From the NCBI GenBank assembly GCA_009746045.1, contig RPFO01000225.1, forward strand, positions 213,501 to 277,500: DNA of 64,000 nt, in the 5' to 3' direction. The notes below the pieces were generated by a model. That model had not been told where the DNA came from, did no database searches, and was given only the letters and a program-made list of their open reading frames with translations. Each line of letters begins with the position of its first letter. The stretch's first letter is position 1. The position numbers were made by a program, and so were the translations under genes. The DNA is from Mesostigma viride. Taxonomy: Eukaryota > Streptophyta > Mesostigmatophyceae > Mesostigmatales > Mesostigmataceae. Positions 21,301 through 33,736 of the stretch are shown piece after piece.

Positions 21301-24300
21301 CTGATTTGATATGGTGCCCGCATCCTGATTCCATATGGTGCCCGCATCCTGATTTGATATGGTGTCCGCATCCTGATTTGATATGGTGCCCGCATCCTGA
21401 TTCCATATGGTGTCCGCATCCTGATTTGATATGGTGCCCGCATCCTGATTCCATATGGTGCCCGCATCCTGATTTGATGTGGTGCCCGCATCCTGATTTG
21501 ATGTGGTGCCCGCATCCTGATTCCATATGGTGCCCGCATCCTGATTTGATGTGGTGCCCGCATCCTGATTTGATATGGTGCCCGCATCCTGATTTGATAT
21601 GGTGCCCGCATCCTGATTTGATATGGTGCCCGCATCCTGATTTGATATGGTGCCCGCATCCTGATTTGATATGGTGCCCGCATCCTGATTTCATGTGGTG
21701 CCCGCATCCTGATTTGATATGGTGCCCGCATCCTGATTTCATGTGGTGCCCGCATCCTGATTTGATATGGTGTCCGCATCCTGATTTGATGTGGTGTCCG
21801 CATCCTGATTTGATATGGTGCCCGCATCCTGATTCCATATGGTGCCCGTATCCTGATTCCATATGGTGCCCGCATCCTGATTTGATATGGTGCCCGCATC
21901 CTGATTTGATATGGTGCCCGCATCCTGATTCCATATGGTGCCCGCATCCTGATTTGATATGGTGCCCGCATCCTGATTTGATGTGGTGCCCGCATCCTGA
22001 TTTGATATGGTGCCCGCATCCTGATTTGATATGGTGTCCGCATCCTGATTTGATATGGTGCCCGCATCCTGATTTCATGTGGTGCCCGCATCCTGATTTG
22101 ATATGGTGCCCGCATCCTGATTTCATGTGGTGCCCGCATCCTGATTCCATATGGTGCCCGCATCCTGATTTGATGTGGTGCCCGCATCCTGATTTGATAT
22201 GGTGCCCGCATCCTGATTTGATGTGGTGCCCGCATCCTGATTTGATATGGTGCCCGCATCCTGATTTGATATGGTGTCCGCATCCTGATTTGATATGGTG
22301 CCCGCATCCTGATTTCATGTGGTGCCCGCATCCTGATTTGATATGGTGCCCGCATCCTGATTTCATGTGGTGCCCGCATCCTGATTTGATATGGTGTCCG
22401 CATCCTGATTTGATGTGGTGTCCGCATCCTGATTTGATATGGTGCCCGCATCCTGATTCCATATGGTGCCCGCATCCTGATTCCATATGGTGCCCGCATC
22501 CTGATTTGATATGGTGTCCGCATCCTGATTTGATATGGTGCCCGCATCCTGATTTGATGTGGTGCCCACATCCTGATTGATATGGTGCCCGCATCCTGAT
22601 TTGATATGGTGCCCGCATCCTGATTTGATATGGTGCCCGCATCCTGATTTGATATGGTGCCCGCATCCTGATTCCATATGGTGCCCGCATCCTGATTTGA
22701 TATGGTGCCCGCATCCTGATTTGATATGGTGTCCGCATCCTGATTTGATATGGTGCCCGCATCCTGATTTGATATGGTGCCCGCATCCTGATTTGATGTG
22801 GTGTCCGCATCCTGATTTGATATGGTGCCCGCATCCTGATTTGATATGGTGCCCGCATCCTGATTTGATATGGTGCCCGCATCCTGATTCCATATGGTGC
22901 CCGCATCCTGATTCCATATGGTGCCCGCATCCTGATTTGATATGGTGCCCGCATCCTGATTTGATATGGTGCCCGCATCCTGTTTCCATATGGTGCCCGC
23001 ATCCTGATTTGATATGGTGCCCGCATCCTGATTTGATGTGGTGCCCGCATCCTGATTTGATGTGGTGTCCGCATCCTGATTTGATATGGTGCCCGCATCC
23101 TGATTTGATATGGTGCCCGCATCCTGATTTGATATGGTGCCCGCATCCTGATTTGATATGGTGTCCGCATCCTGATTCCATATGGTGCCCGCATCCTGAT
23201 TCCATATGGTGTCCGCATCCTGATTTGATATGGTGTCCGCATCCTGATTTGATATGGTGCCCGCATCCTGATTTCATGTGGTGCCCGCATCCTGATTTGA
23301 TATGGTGCCCGCATCCTGATTTCATGTGGTGCCCGCATCCTGATTTGATATGGTGTCCGCATCCTGATTTGATGTGGTGTCCGCATCCTGATTTGATATG
23401 GTGCCCGCATCCTGATTCCATATGGTGCCCGCATCCTGATTTGATGTGGTGTCCGCATCCTGATTTGATATGGTGCCCGCATCCTGATTTGATATGGTGT
23501 CCGCATCCTGATTTGATGTGGTGCCCGCATCCTGATTGATATGGTGCCCGCATCCTGATTTGATATGGTGCCCGCATCCTGATTTCATGTGGTGCCCGCA
23601 TCCTGATTTGATATGGTGCCCGCATCCTGATTTGATATGGTGCCCGCATCCTGATTTGATATGGTGCCCGCATCCTGATTTGATATGGTGCCCGCATCCT
23701 GATTTGATATGGTGCCCGCATCCTGATTTGATATGGTGTCCGCATCCTGATTTGATGTGGTGCCCGCATCCTGATTTGATATGGTGTCCGCATCCTGATT
23801 TCATGTGGTGCCCGCATACTGATTTGATATGGTGTCCGCATCCTGATTTGATGTGGTGCCCGCATCCTGATTTGATATGGTGCCCGCATCCTGATTTGAT
23901 GTGGTGTCCGCATCCTGATTCCATATGGTGCCCGCATCCTGATTCCATATGGTGCCCGCATCCTGATTCCATATGGTGCCCGCATCCTGATTTGATATGG
24001 TGCCCGCATCCTGATTTGATGTGGTGCCCGCATCCTGATTTGATGTGGTGTCCGCATCCTGATTTGATATGGTGCCCGCATCCTGATTTGATATGGTGCC
24101 CGCATCCTGATTTGATATGGTGCCCGCATCCTGATTTGATATGGTGTCCGCATCCTGATTTGATGTGGTGCCCGCATCCTGATTTGATATGGTGTCCGCA
24201 TCCTGATTTCATGTGGTGCCCGCATCCTGATTTGATATGGTGTCCGCATCCTGATTTGATGTGGTGCCCGCATCCTGATTTGATATGGTGCCCGCATCCT

Positions 24301-27300
24301 GATTTGATGTGGTGTCCGCATCCTGATTCCATATGGTGCCCGCATCCTGATTCCATATGGTGCCCGCATCCTGATTCCATATGGTGCCCGCATCCTGATT
24401 TGATATGGTGCCCGCATCCTGATTTCATGTGGTGCCCGCATCCTGATTTGATATGGTGTCCGCATCCTGATTTGATGTGGTGTCCGCATCCTGATTTGAT
24501 ATGGTGCCCGCATCCTGATTCCATATGGTGCCCGCATCCTGATTTGATATGGTGTCCGCATCCTGATTTGATATGGTGCCCGCATCCTGATTTGATGTGG
24601 TGCCCGCATCCTGATTGATATGGTGCCCGCATCCTGATTTGATATGGTGCCCGCATCCTGATTTGATATGGTGCCCGCATCCTGATTTGATATGGTGTCC
24701 GCATCCTGATTTGATATGGTGTCCGCATCCTGATTTCATGTGGTGCCCGCATCCTGATTTGATATGGTGCCCGCATCCTGATTCCATATGGTGCCCGCAT
24801 CCTGATTTGATATGGTGTCCGCATCCTGATTTGATATGGTGTCCGCATCCTGATTTCATGTGGTGCCCGCATCCTGATTTGATGTGGTGCCCGCATCCTG
24901 ATTGATATGGTGCCCGCATCCTGATTTGATATGGTGCCCGCATCCTGATTTGATATGGTGCCCGCATCCTGATTGATATGGTGCCCGCATCCTGATTTGA
25001 TATGGTGCCCGCATCCTGATTTGATATGGTGCCCGCATCCTGATTTGATATGGTGCCCGCATCCTGATTCCATATGGTGCCCGCATCCTGATTTGATATG
25101 GTGCCCGCATCCTGATTTGATATGGTGTCCGCATCCTGATTTGATATGGTGCCCGCATCCTGATTTGATATGGTGCCCGCATCCTGATTTGATGTGGTGT
25201 CCGCATCCTGATTTGATATGGTGCCCGCATCCTGATTTGATATGGTGCCCGCATCCTGATTTGATATGGTGCCCGCATCCTGATTCCATATGGTGCCCGC
25301 ATCCTGATTCCATATGGTGCCCGCATCCTGATTTGATATGGTGCCCGCATCCTGATTTGATATGGTGCCCGCATCCTGATTCCATATGGTGCCCGCATCC
25401 TGATTTGATATGGTGCCCGCATCCTGATTTGATGTGGTGCCCGCATCCTGATTTGATGTGGTGTCCGCATCCTGATTTGATATGGTGCCCGCATCCTGAT
25501 TTGATATGGTGCCCGCATCCTGATTTGATATGGTGTCCGCATCCTGATTCCATATGGTGCCCGCATCCTGATTTGATATGGTGTCCGCATCCTGATTTGA
25601 TATGGTGTCCGCATCCTGATTTGATATGGTGCCCGCATCCTGATTTCATGTGGTGCCCGCATCCTGATTTGATATGGTGCCCGCATCCTGATTTCATGTG
25701 GTGCCCGCATCCTGATTTGATATGGTGTCCGCATCCTGATTTGATGTGGTGTCCGCATCCTGATTTGATATGGTGCCCGCATCCTGATTTGATGTGGTGC
25801 CCGCATCCTGATTTGATATGGTGTCCGCATCCTGATTTGATATGGTGCCCGCATCCTGATTTGATATGGTGCCCGCATCCTGATTTGATATGGTGCCCGC
25901 ATCCTGATTTGATATGGTGTCCGCATCCTGATTGGATGTGGTGCCCGCATCCTGATTTGATATGGTGTCCGCGTCCTGATTTCATGTGGTGCCCGCATCC
26001 TGATTTGATATGGTGTCCGCATCCTGATTTGATGTGGTGCCCGCATCCTGATTTGATATGGTGCCCGCATCCTGATTTGATGTGGTGTCCGCATCCTGAT
26101 TCCATATGGTGCCCGCATCCTGATTCCATATGGTGCCCGCATCCTGATTCCATATGGTGCCCGCATCCTGATTTGATATGGTGCCCGCATCCTGATTTGA
26201 TGTGGTGCCCGCATCCTGATTTGATGTGGTGTCCGCATCCTGATTTGATATGGTGCCCGCATCCTGATTTGATATGGTGCCCGCATCCTGATTTGATATG
26301 GTGCCCGCATCCTGATTTGATATGGTGTCCGCATCCTGATTCCATATGGTGCCCGCATCCTGATTTGATGTGGTGCCCGCATCCTGATTTGATATGGTGC
26401 CCGCATCCTGATTTGATATGGTGCCCGCATCCTGATTTGATATGGTGTCCGCATCCTGATTTGATATGGTGCCCGCATCCTGATTCCATATGGTGCCCGC
26501 ATCCTGATTTGATATGGTGCCCGCATCCTGATTTGATATGGTGCCCGCATCCTGATTTGATATGGTGCCCGCATCCTGATTTGATGTGGTGCCCGCATCC
26601 TGATTTGATATGGTGCCCGCATCCTGATTCCATATGGTGCCCGCATCCTGATTTGATGTGGTGCCCGCATCCTGATTTGATATGGTGCCCGCATCCTGAT
26701 TTGATGTGGTGCCCGCATCCTGATTTGATATGGTGCCCGCATCCTGATTCCATATGGTGCCCGCATCCTGATTTGATGTGGTGCCCGCATCCTGATTTGA
26801 TATGGTGCCCGCATCCTGATTCCATATGGTGCCCGCATCCTGATTCCATATGGTGCCCGCATCCTGATTTGATGTGGTGCCCGCATCCTGATTTGATGTG
26901 GTGTCCGCATCCTGATTTGATATGGTGCCCGCATCCTGATTTGATATGGTGCCCGCATCCTGATTTGATATGGTGCCCGCATCCTGATTTGATATGGTGC
27001 CCGCATCCTGATTCCATATGGTGCCCGCATCCTGATTTGATATGGTGTCTGCATCCTGATTTGATATGGCATTGTGCCCACGCGGGAATACGCCCCGTGC
27101 TGCACTGATGACAAATACATGTGTGATATGTGCGATGTAGCACGGGTGATGACCCATGCTGCACTGATGACCCGCATCATGATGCTGTACTGAGGGAGCT
27201 TCCAGAACCACCGGCCATCCACGTCCCGATCAGCAACACCCATTGATGGTGCACACAGCACTGCGGCGAAGAAGCCAGGGTGGCTGCCTTGATGCAGCAC

Positions 27301-28075
27301 CGGCTGCCTCGGAACCCAAAGTGTGTATGCTAGCTGCATCACAAAAGATTGCGAATTTCGTGTCAAGAAGGCGGCAGGGGACCTAGTCGAGAGATATCAC
27401 AGTCTACCCAGCTGCATGCAAGTGTGCAGCAGCAAATGTTACTACTACTAATACTGTTGTACGCAAAAGCATAAATTTGGTCATTTGAACGTCCTAGAAA
27501 CATCCTAAAGGTACCATGATGACACTACAACAGGGCTGTCGATGAGGACAAGTGGCACAACGCCGGTACCTGTTTGTCCAGCGGGTGCCGGAAATCATCG
27601 GGCTTCAATGTGGCAAAAGCGAGCGGGGTATCCTTCAAGGATTTTCGCACATGGCCGGTGCCGACATCCGACGGCTGCAAGCAAGCCATGGATGATCCGA
27701 TAGCAGAAAATCGCGACTTAACTATTAAGACCTCTGTTTGCGAACGGCCCAATCCGGAGGACACGACACCTTCGAGCGCAGAAGAGACTTTATTCAACAG
27801 TTTTAAGAACTTACCTCAGCAGCCGTCTCAGGGGGCGTCATTCCAATAACTTGTCGAGAGGAACGGTTGCTACTTGCGTCATCCTGCCATCTAAACTGCT
27901 TTCCTGATGAACTTATCGTAGCCTTTCGCCATTGTCTCCCCACATCGTGCAGTGTCACTTGTTTGCGTGGTATCGGCAAGCGTACACGCTCTCGTGCAGC
28001 TGAGGGGGGAGAATGGGGGTGCGTATCGCCACGTAAAATTCCAGAGCAAACAGCAGCAGAGCTGGCCAGCGCCAT
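15371..28075 (-). CDS. M48-family zinc metallopeptidase, nine exons, predicted plastid-targeted
   Basis: Exons (minus strand): 28075-27815, 27674-27570, 20378-20321, 19287-19220, 18747-18568, 17689-17593, 16948-16839, 16201-16068, 15542-15371. All introns are GT-AG and phases agree, giving 1185 nt or 394 residues. Exon 1 reads like a transit peptide (MALASSAAVCSGILRG, Ser/Arg-rich). Then come DDFRHPLDKQ, LYVRQDPTPNAYTLAI, the catalytic AHEMGHLVCDHG (HExxH; two His bind zinc, Glu is the base), and LRAAELTCDRAALL, whose Glu is the likely third ligand. The C terminus has TRQLSHPLPVMRAREID. From memory, order and wording match plant plastid M48 proteins (Ste24/HtpX-like membrane peptidases). The acceptor of exon 2 (27674) is the least certain junction. 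It is divergent to VPS23. Intron 2 (20379-27569) holds a large satellite. Confidence 0.88.
18839..18911. repeat. G homopolymer runs in M48 intron 4
   Basis: Two G runs of 10 or more bases (about 18841-18850 and 18899-18910) in a purine-rich part of the intron between exons 4 and 5. A C run lies in the same intron at 19177-19192. Confidence 0.8.
19115..19237. repeat. 19-bp direct repeat of the exon 4 donor region
   Basis: CCTGGTTCTCCCCCACTTT occurs at 19115-19133 and at 19219-19237. The second copy covers the last bases of M48 exon 4 and its donor; the first lies about 100 bp inside the following intron. Confidence 0.75.
20653..27068. repeat. 24-bp satellite array, about 267 units, inside M48 intron 2
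   Basis: Tandem units built on GATTTGATATGGTGCCCGCA plus TCCT. Three small variable spots define unit types: TTGATATGG, TTGATGTGG, TCCATATGG or TTCATGTGG, followed by TGCCCG or TGTCCG. Five units have lost a T (near 22574, 23532, 24610, 24900 and 24970). Because 24 is a multiple of 3 and the unit lacks stops in several frames, both strands show very long open frames (Trp-Cys-Pro-His or His-His-Ile-Lys-Ser patterns). These are not genes: array and flanks lie between a good donor (27569) and acceptor (20379). A decayed border at 27080-27185 repeats GCTGCACTGATGAC words. Confidence 0.95.
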
Positions 28076-28502
28076 CTTCCCAAAGCGATACGCTCCCTGA
28101 CAATAACCAAACCCCTACACCCCGATCACGACAAAACAAGCACAATTACGTGCAGAAGCCGAGGTTACAGCACCACGTGCATTCGCGGAGAAACGCGTCA
28201 CAACAATCTAACCAATTGACACAATATCCTATACCACGACAGTCCGCTACCTCGCCTCTAAAATGAGACCCGCCATCCACGTCCAGAGCCACGTCGATAT
28301 TTCCTCCCATTCCAGCCTATTCCAGCACGATGTTTTGCCACATTGACAAAAAGTGCCCGGGGATGCGTGGGAGCCACGGCGCACGCCGCGTGTCTTCAAC
28401 CTTCATTCTGGCAACCAGGAAATCTTTCAAGGACCGTTTTCTTCTAGTAGCTGCTTCCATGCAAAGCTTGCCATGATTTGGTTATAGGGTCTGATCAGTT
28501 TG
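28076..28502. promoter_or_regulatory. Likely 5' flank/promoter side of the M48 gene
   Basis: 427 bp between the M48 start codon and the left edge of the nested transposon. With 43572-44026 it would form the original shared intergenic space of the divergent M48/VPS23 pair. No core promoter motif can be assigned by eye. Confidence 0.4.
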
Positions 28503-28544
28503 TAGGGTTGTACCGAATAGTGTTCCGAATACCGAATATCCCCC

Positions 28545-28561
28545 GAATACCGAACCGAACA
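28545..28561. repeat. Target-site duplication of LINE-A, left
   Basis: GAATACCGAACCGAACA, repeated exactly at 39122-39138. The flanking bases differ on both sides. Confidence 0.85.
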
Positions 28562-31500
28562 TCACTTGCATTATGAAACTCGCCTGTGATCAGGAAAAAA
28601 ACGTAGCGAGGCTATGGCGGCGTAGAGGATAGCAGGCGATAGCTTCGGCCATCCGCGACCAGCGACATACCAACGGATTCGCCGTGAAAAGGTGCGTCTA
28701 ACGATACCCATATAAGCAACTTTCATTTGGTCCTTGAGCCGCCACGCTATCTGTGATGTCGGCTGGCAAGGCGTACAGGAAGTACGGCTGATGCCTAGAG
28801 GCATACAGAATAGCGTGACGGCTCACTACAAATGGACCTGGAATAGTGGTAGAACAGCTCAGGAAGCTGGACGCTTCCTGGTAGTGCTGTTTCTACTCAC
28901 CCTTTACACCTTTAACCATGCGATCCTGCTGAGGAACAGGCTCTCGCATAACTCGGTGACCGGAAGTCACCATGACACCCGATACAGACCCAACCTGACA
29001 TTGCAGTCACGGATGGTGCAATGCAGGCTTCCCCCCAGCATAACCCCTGGAATGGGACACCTTTTTTCGCTATCTAACTCTTTATTGCTCCTGTTGTCCT
29101 CGTTGTCATACCTGTTCCGGCGGCACGGCTGCCGGTCCTACCCCATGATCTCGACATGATGCCCTCCTCAACTGGCTCTATCGAGGAAGCGACAGCGCAG
29201 GACGACCCCTCGGCCAAACGGGCGCAGCCAACGGTCACCACAGCCGACGCAACCAAGCGGGCGCGTGCGTCGTCTTCCAAGGCATGAGAGGTACGCCAAC
29301 GCTCGCATCCTTCTGCATTCTCTCCCCTTCTACTAACTTATGAGTCAACTTACTATAATATCTTGGAACGTTCAGGGTTTAAATACTTATGGTGTTCGCA
29401 CCCAGGGACAGTCTAAAATATCTGCGCTCCAGGCACAACTAGCCAGTATCACCCAACCCTATGTCGGCCCATCTCATGAAATCTGGGTAGGCCTACAAGA
29501 ACATAAATTTCCTGGAATAGACGCCAAAGCGCTACAATCCTTTACAAGACGCACCCCAGACATGGAACGCAGATGGGCATGGGCACGGGGGACTAGTGGA
29601 GGCACTGCATTGCTACAATATCGACGTCCGCCACACCCTCATGTTCAACTGCACCCATGGGCCCAGCACACAGATACTGCTCCCAACACATGGCAGGGTC
29701 GCTGGACCCGGCAATGCATCTCCTGGGGCGGTAAGACTGGCTATATTATATCGGTATATGCCCCCAACGAACACTCTGACCGTATAAAATTTTTTGATGA
29801 TTTGTTTGCTATGGTTGCCCCCCTCCTGGACCAATCTCATGAGGTCATACTAATGGGTGACTTTAATGTTGACCTAGACCATGGCCTTGGGCTTGAGACG
29901 ACCTCGTTAGCCAACCACCTCACACGCCTCTCACTACAGGATGTTATCAAACCTCGCGACCATCTGCACACTCGAGAGTCCACTCGTCAGGGCACCCGCA
30001 TCACTAGCCGTCTAGACTACATATTTATGTCACCTTTTTGGGCATCCCTCATTTGTCACGCAGAGGTCATACGCTCCACAGTTTTTTCTGATCACTACCC
30101 CTGCCTTCTCACCATGGTGTATCACTCCAGCCCCCCCAGAGGACCAGGCGTCCCTCGCCTCAATAAAAAGCTGCTGGCTGACCCCGCCTTTCGCTCCCTA
30201 GTCCGAGAACAATGGCGGGACTGGAAAACCAAGCAAGTAGAATACCCAAGCACTACTCTCTGGATGCAAGCATGCCTCTCGCACATCCTTGACTCCTCTA
30301 AGGCCTACGATCTAGAACAACGCCGCATAAAAGGCAAAGACTACAATTACTACAAACGCGTTATTACTATGTTGCAATCCAAACCCCGCCTAGCCCCGCA
30401 CGAGTTAACACGACTGCAACTGTGCCAGACTGAGATGGATAAGCTACGCCTTGAACGCCACGCAGAAGCCCTAGATGTGGAAAATACATGGTGGCATGTC
30501 AAGGGTGAACGAATGAATAAGGAATTCTTTGCATTTATCCCACCCCCGCGCTCACAAACCACCATCACAGAAATTACAGACGAGACTGGCACCCATACCA
30601 CCCCCAAGACATCCTACAATCTGGACATGCTTTTTTCTCCACCCTGTTCCGAACAGAACCCGACCCGTCTGCAAATACAGCCACACAAAAAATCCTCGAT
30701 GCAATTCCCCACCGCCTCTCTCCGTCACAACAAGCTCTACTAGACGCCAGCCCCACTATGGAAGAAACATCTCTAGCACTCCAACATCTCAAAACCGGTA
30801 GCGCACCTGGTGCAGATGGCCTTCCAGTAGAGTTTTTTAAAACGTTCTGGCCCCTCATAGGCAGGGATCTATACCAATGCATCCTGGAAATCTGGAACAC
30901 CGAAACTGTTGTGGGCCAGTGGTCGGAAACAATCCTCATCCTCTTACACAAAAAAGGGGATAAAACAAGTTGGAAAAATTATAGACCCATTCGCATGCTC
31001 ACAGTCCCTTACAAACTAGCCAGCAAACTCTTGCAACGCCGTTTCTACAGTGTACTAGATAATCTGATCGGCCCGGAACAAGTTGGATTCAGGTCCAACC
31101 TACACATCAGCGACAGCATCACCATGATCATGGACATTGTTGATGACGCATGGCGCAACAATATTATAGGTCTTATTTTATTTTGGGATTTTGAAAAGGC
31201 ATTCGACCGCATATGTTGGAAATACCTCGAGGCTATACTACACGGGCTTGGATTTGGACCTAAACTTATTAAGGTCAGTCTAGGCATGATCAAATCCCTC
31301 ACTTGGCACCTACTAATTAATGGACATAAATCCCACATAGGCCATAGCACACGCTCTCTCCCACAAGGCGACTGTCTCTCTCCCCTTCTCTTTCTGCTCG
31401 CTCACGCTGGCCTCTTCTTTCTTCATCAACAGGACAGCCGTATTCAAGGCTACCCCCTCCCTCACCACACGCGTGGTCTGTTTCAAACTGCTTACGCCGA

Positions 31501-32522
31501 TGACACTACTAACATTTGCACCTCCCTGCGTGATGTTGATGCTGTGCTTGACAACATATCTACATACTGTACCGCCTCCCAACAACGCTGCAACGTGCAA
31601 AAGTCCACGGGCTTGCATATTGGCAGAACAACCAACCCGACTCTCCAACCTACTAACCTGGCGGTGACATGGGTCCCGCCAGGAGGATACCACCTTTTGC
31701 ATAACTGCCCTATCGGTCGGACAGCCGAAGGGAGGTTATTGGAAGTCAAAACCTTTTTATACGACGAATCACAACAACTGGGCAAACTTACTGGTGTACA
31801 ACAGGTGGCCAACCGCTGGGCTGGCGTACACCGCCTCAGCCTCCGGGGCAAGGTCCTCGTTACGAACCAGCTGCTGTTCTCCAAGCTGCTGTACTTCGGT
31901 CAGGCCCACCCACCGGATGAACACACCGTGTCTCTTATTCAACGACTGGGGCATAACTTTGTTTGGAAAAAATCGAGCGATCTCAGCCGCCAGGTACACG
32001 GATGGATCAGAGAGTCAATGTCTTTTATGCCGTGGCCTCTTGGAGGACTAGGCTTACACAATATGCAATGGCGTTTATGGTCTGTGTATGCCAAACAAGT
32101 TATCTCTGCCCACATTGGTGTCAACACCCACCCTGGATGTCTTCTGGCACGTGTAACCCTCTCACGTCTTACTCATCACTCCAATGGTATTTCCTGGCAC
32201 TCTGGAGCCGCACTGCTTACTGCTCGCCTCCCCTCCCCGAAGCTCACCAGAGGTCTTCCTTGGTACTGGGCTCGTATATGGCAAGGCTTTATGGCACTTA
32301 AACCCGACCGCCTACTATTCCCCACACTACGTGAGGAAGTTGCACGCCAACCCCTATTCTTTAATGATATATACCTCAACCCCCTTAATCGCCCCTTTGG
32401 ATGCTTAAGTGGCCCTAACCCCTATGAAGGCTTCATAACATCCCCCCACCCTGTAACCACTATTCTCCACCTGTATATTCTCCACGGTGACTGCTATCGC
32501 CTCTTAACATATAACGAACTGG

Positions 32523-32572
32523 CTGCCTGGGTCCCCAATATCAAAGAGACAACCTGCCTGGGTCCCCAATAT
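32523..32572 (+). repeat. 12-bp micro-insertion flanked by 19-bp direct repeats
   Basis: CTGCCTGGGTCCCCAATAT occurs at 32523-32541 and 32554-32572, separated by CAAAGAGACAAC (32542-32553). The 31-bp net gain shifts the LINE-A ORF2 frame. The same 12-mer in the same kind of structure occurs at 39182-39229. Confidence 0.92.
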
Positions 32573-33736
32573 GCCTACTTATGCTGCCTGGGCCGCGCTA
32601 GTACAAGCCATACCCCCCCGCTGGCACACACTCATGACTTCTCCCCGTGCCCCCTATAAAGCTGGTGAATGGTGCTGCTTTTGTCCATACAGCACGACCG
32701 CAACATGCTCGGGGAAGGTGATCGCAGAACTCCCCCTTGGAACCCTGCACGTTCAACTACTGGCGCCGCTGAGCGGCCACAATGGCTGTCTGGCTCAACT
32801 TACAACTGCAGTGGTGTTCCTCCCCACCCAGCTATGCCACCGGATTCGGGTTGTACCTTGGTCCCTTGAACAATCATGTGTATACCAACCCAACCCCAAC
32901 CTTCCAGACGCTGCTATTATTTGGCTACATGTGGGATCAACCCGCCTGGACATGTTGTCATTGGATCCAGTGGAATTTGGCTGGGTGCTAAATCAGGGTG
33001 ACAGCAGAACTGTAAAAGGCCTTTACGAGTACACGGCAGAGTGGGGCTACACAATGCTCTTGCATAAAAACCATCAATTCCACCCCGGACGGACACGCTG
33101 GGGCGCTACTGAGTGGCCTGGCCACACCTGGGTCCGCAACATCACCCTCGCCGCTGACCACCCGCTGATTGATCGCCGCGCGACCGACGTACAACACCTC
33201 TTGATGCACCGGTCCATCGGGGTTGGGGAGATCCTCCACCGGCGATTTCAACACCCTGCTACATGTCTATGTACCAACCCCACCGAAACTGTGGAACACC
33301 GATTTTTATGGTGTAGCCTCCAGGGAGTTTGGACCTGGTTGATTGGTTTATGGGCAGCCTGGACGTCTGAGCCTATCATACTGGTGTCTACCCGCTCCAT
33401 TATCTTTGGCATCACTGGCACCCCTGGCCTTGAGCTCACCTTTTCACAACAAGCGTGGATATGGCTCCGCACATGCATGTTATATACAATCTGGACGGTG
33501 CGAAACGATGTGGTGTTCAATAGGCGCACAGTTTTCGACAAAGCTGGGGTTCTCTCACGCTTCATTTACCTATGGAACTTTTACATCCGGGCATGAAATT
33601 TGGTCGGGTAAATTGCAGTAGAAGCGTCTTTTGATGACGAACACGATGATATAATTTTCAGCCGCCATCGCCCAAGATTTAGCGCAATATCAACAAAACG
33701 CAGCACAGGCAGGGTTCGTATTTTCCGGAACCAGCT

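Noticed and set aside
20653..27068. CRISPR-like regular repeat
   Set aside because: Units are contiguous with no unique spacers, in a eukaryotic intron, with no cas genes.
20573..27366. Very long frames of up to 1280 codons on both strands
   Set aside because: Products of the 24-bp tandem unit; the region is an intron between two phased M48 exons.
28571..28804. Minus-strand frame as a hAT-1 transposase remnant
   Set aside because: No hAT motif, and it lies inside LINE-A, not in native MITE sequence.
33571..33596. LINE-A ORF2 ending at 33596
   Set aside because: The last codons are LINE-B sequence; the true C terminus continues in frame from 38845 to 39041.
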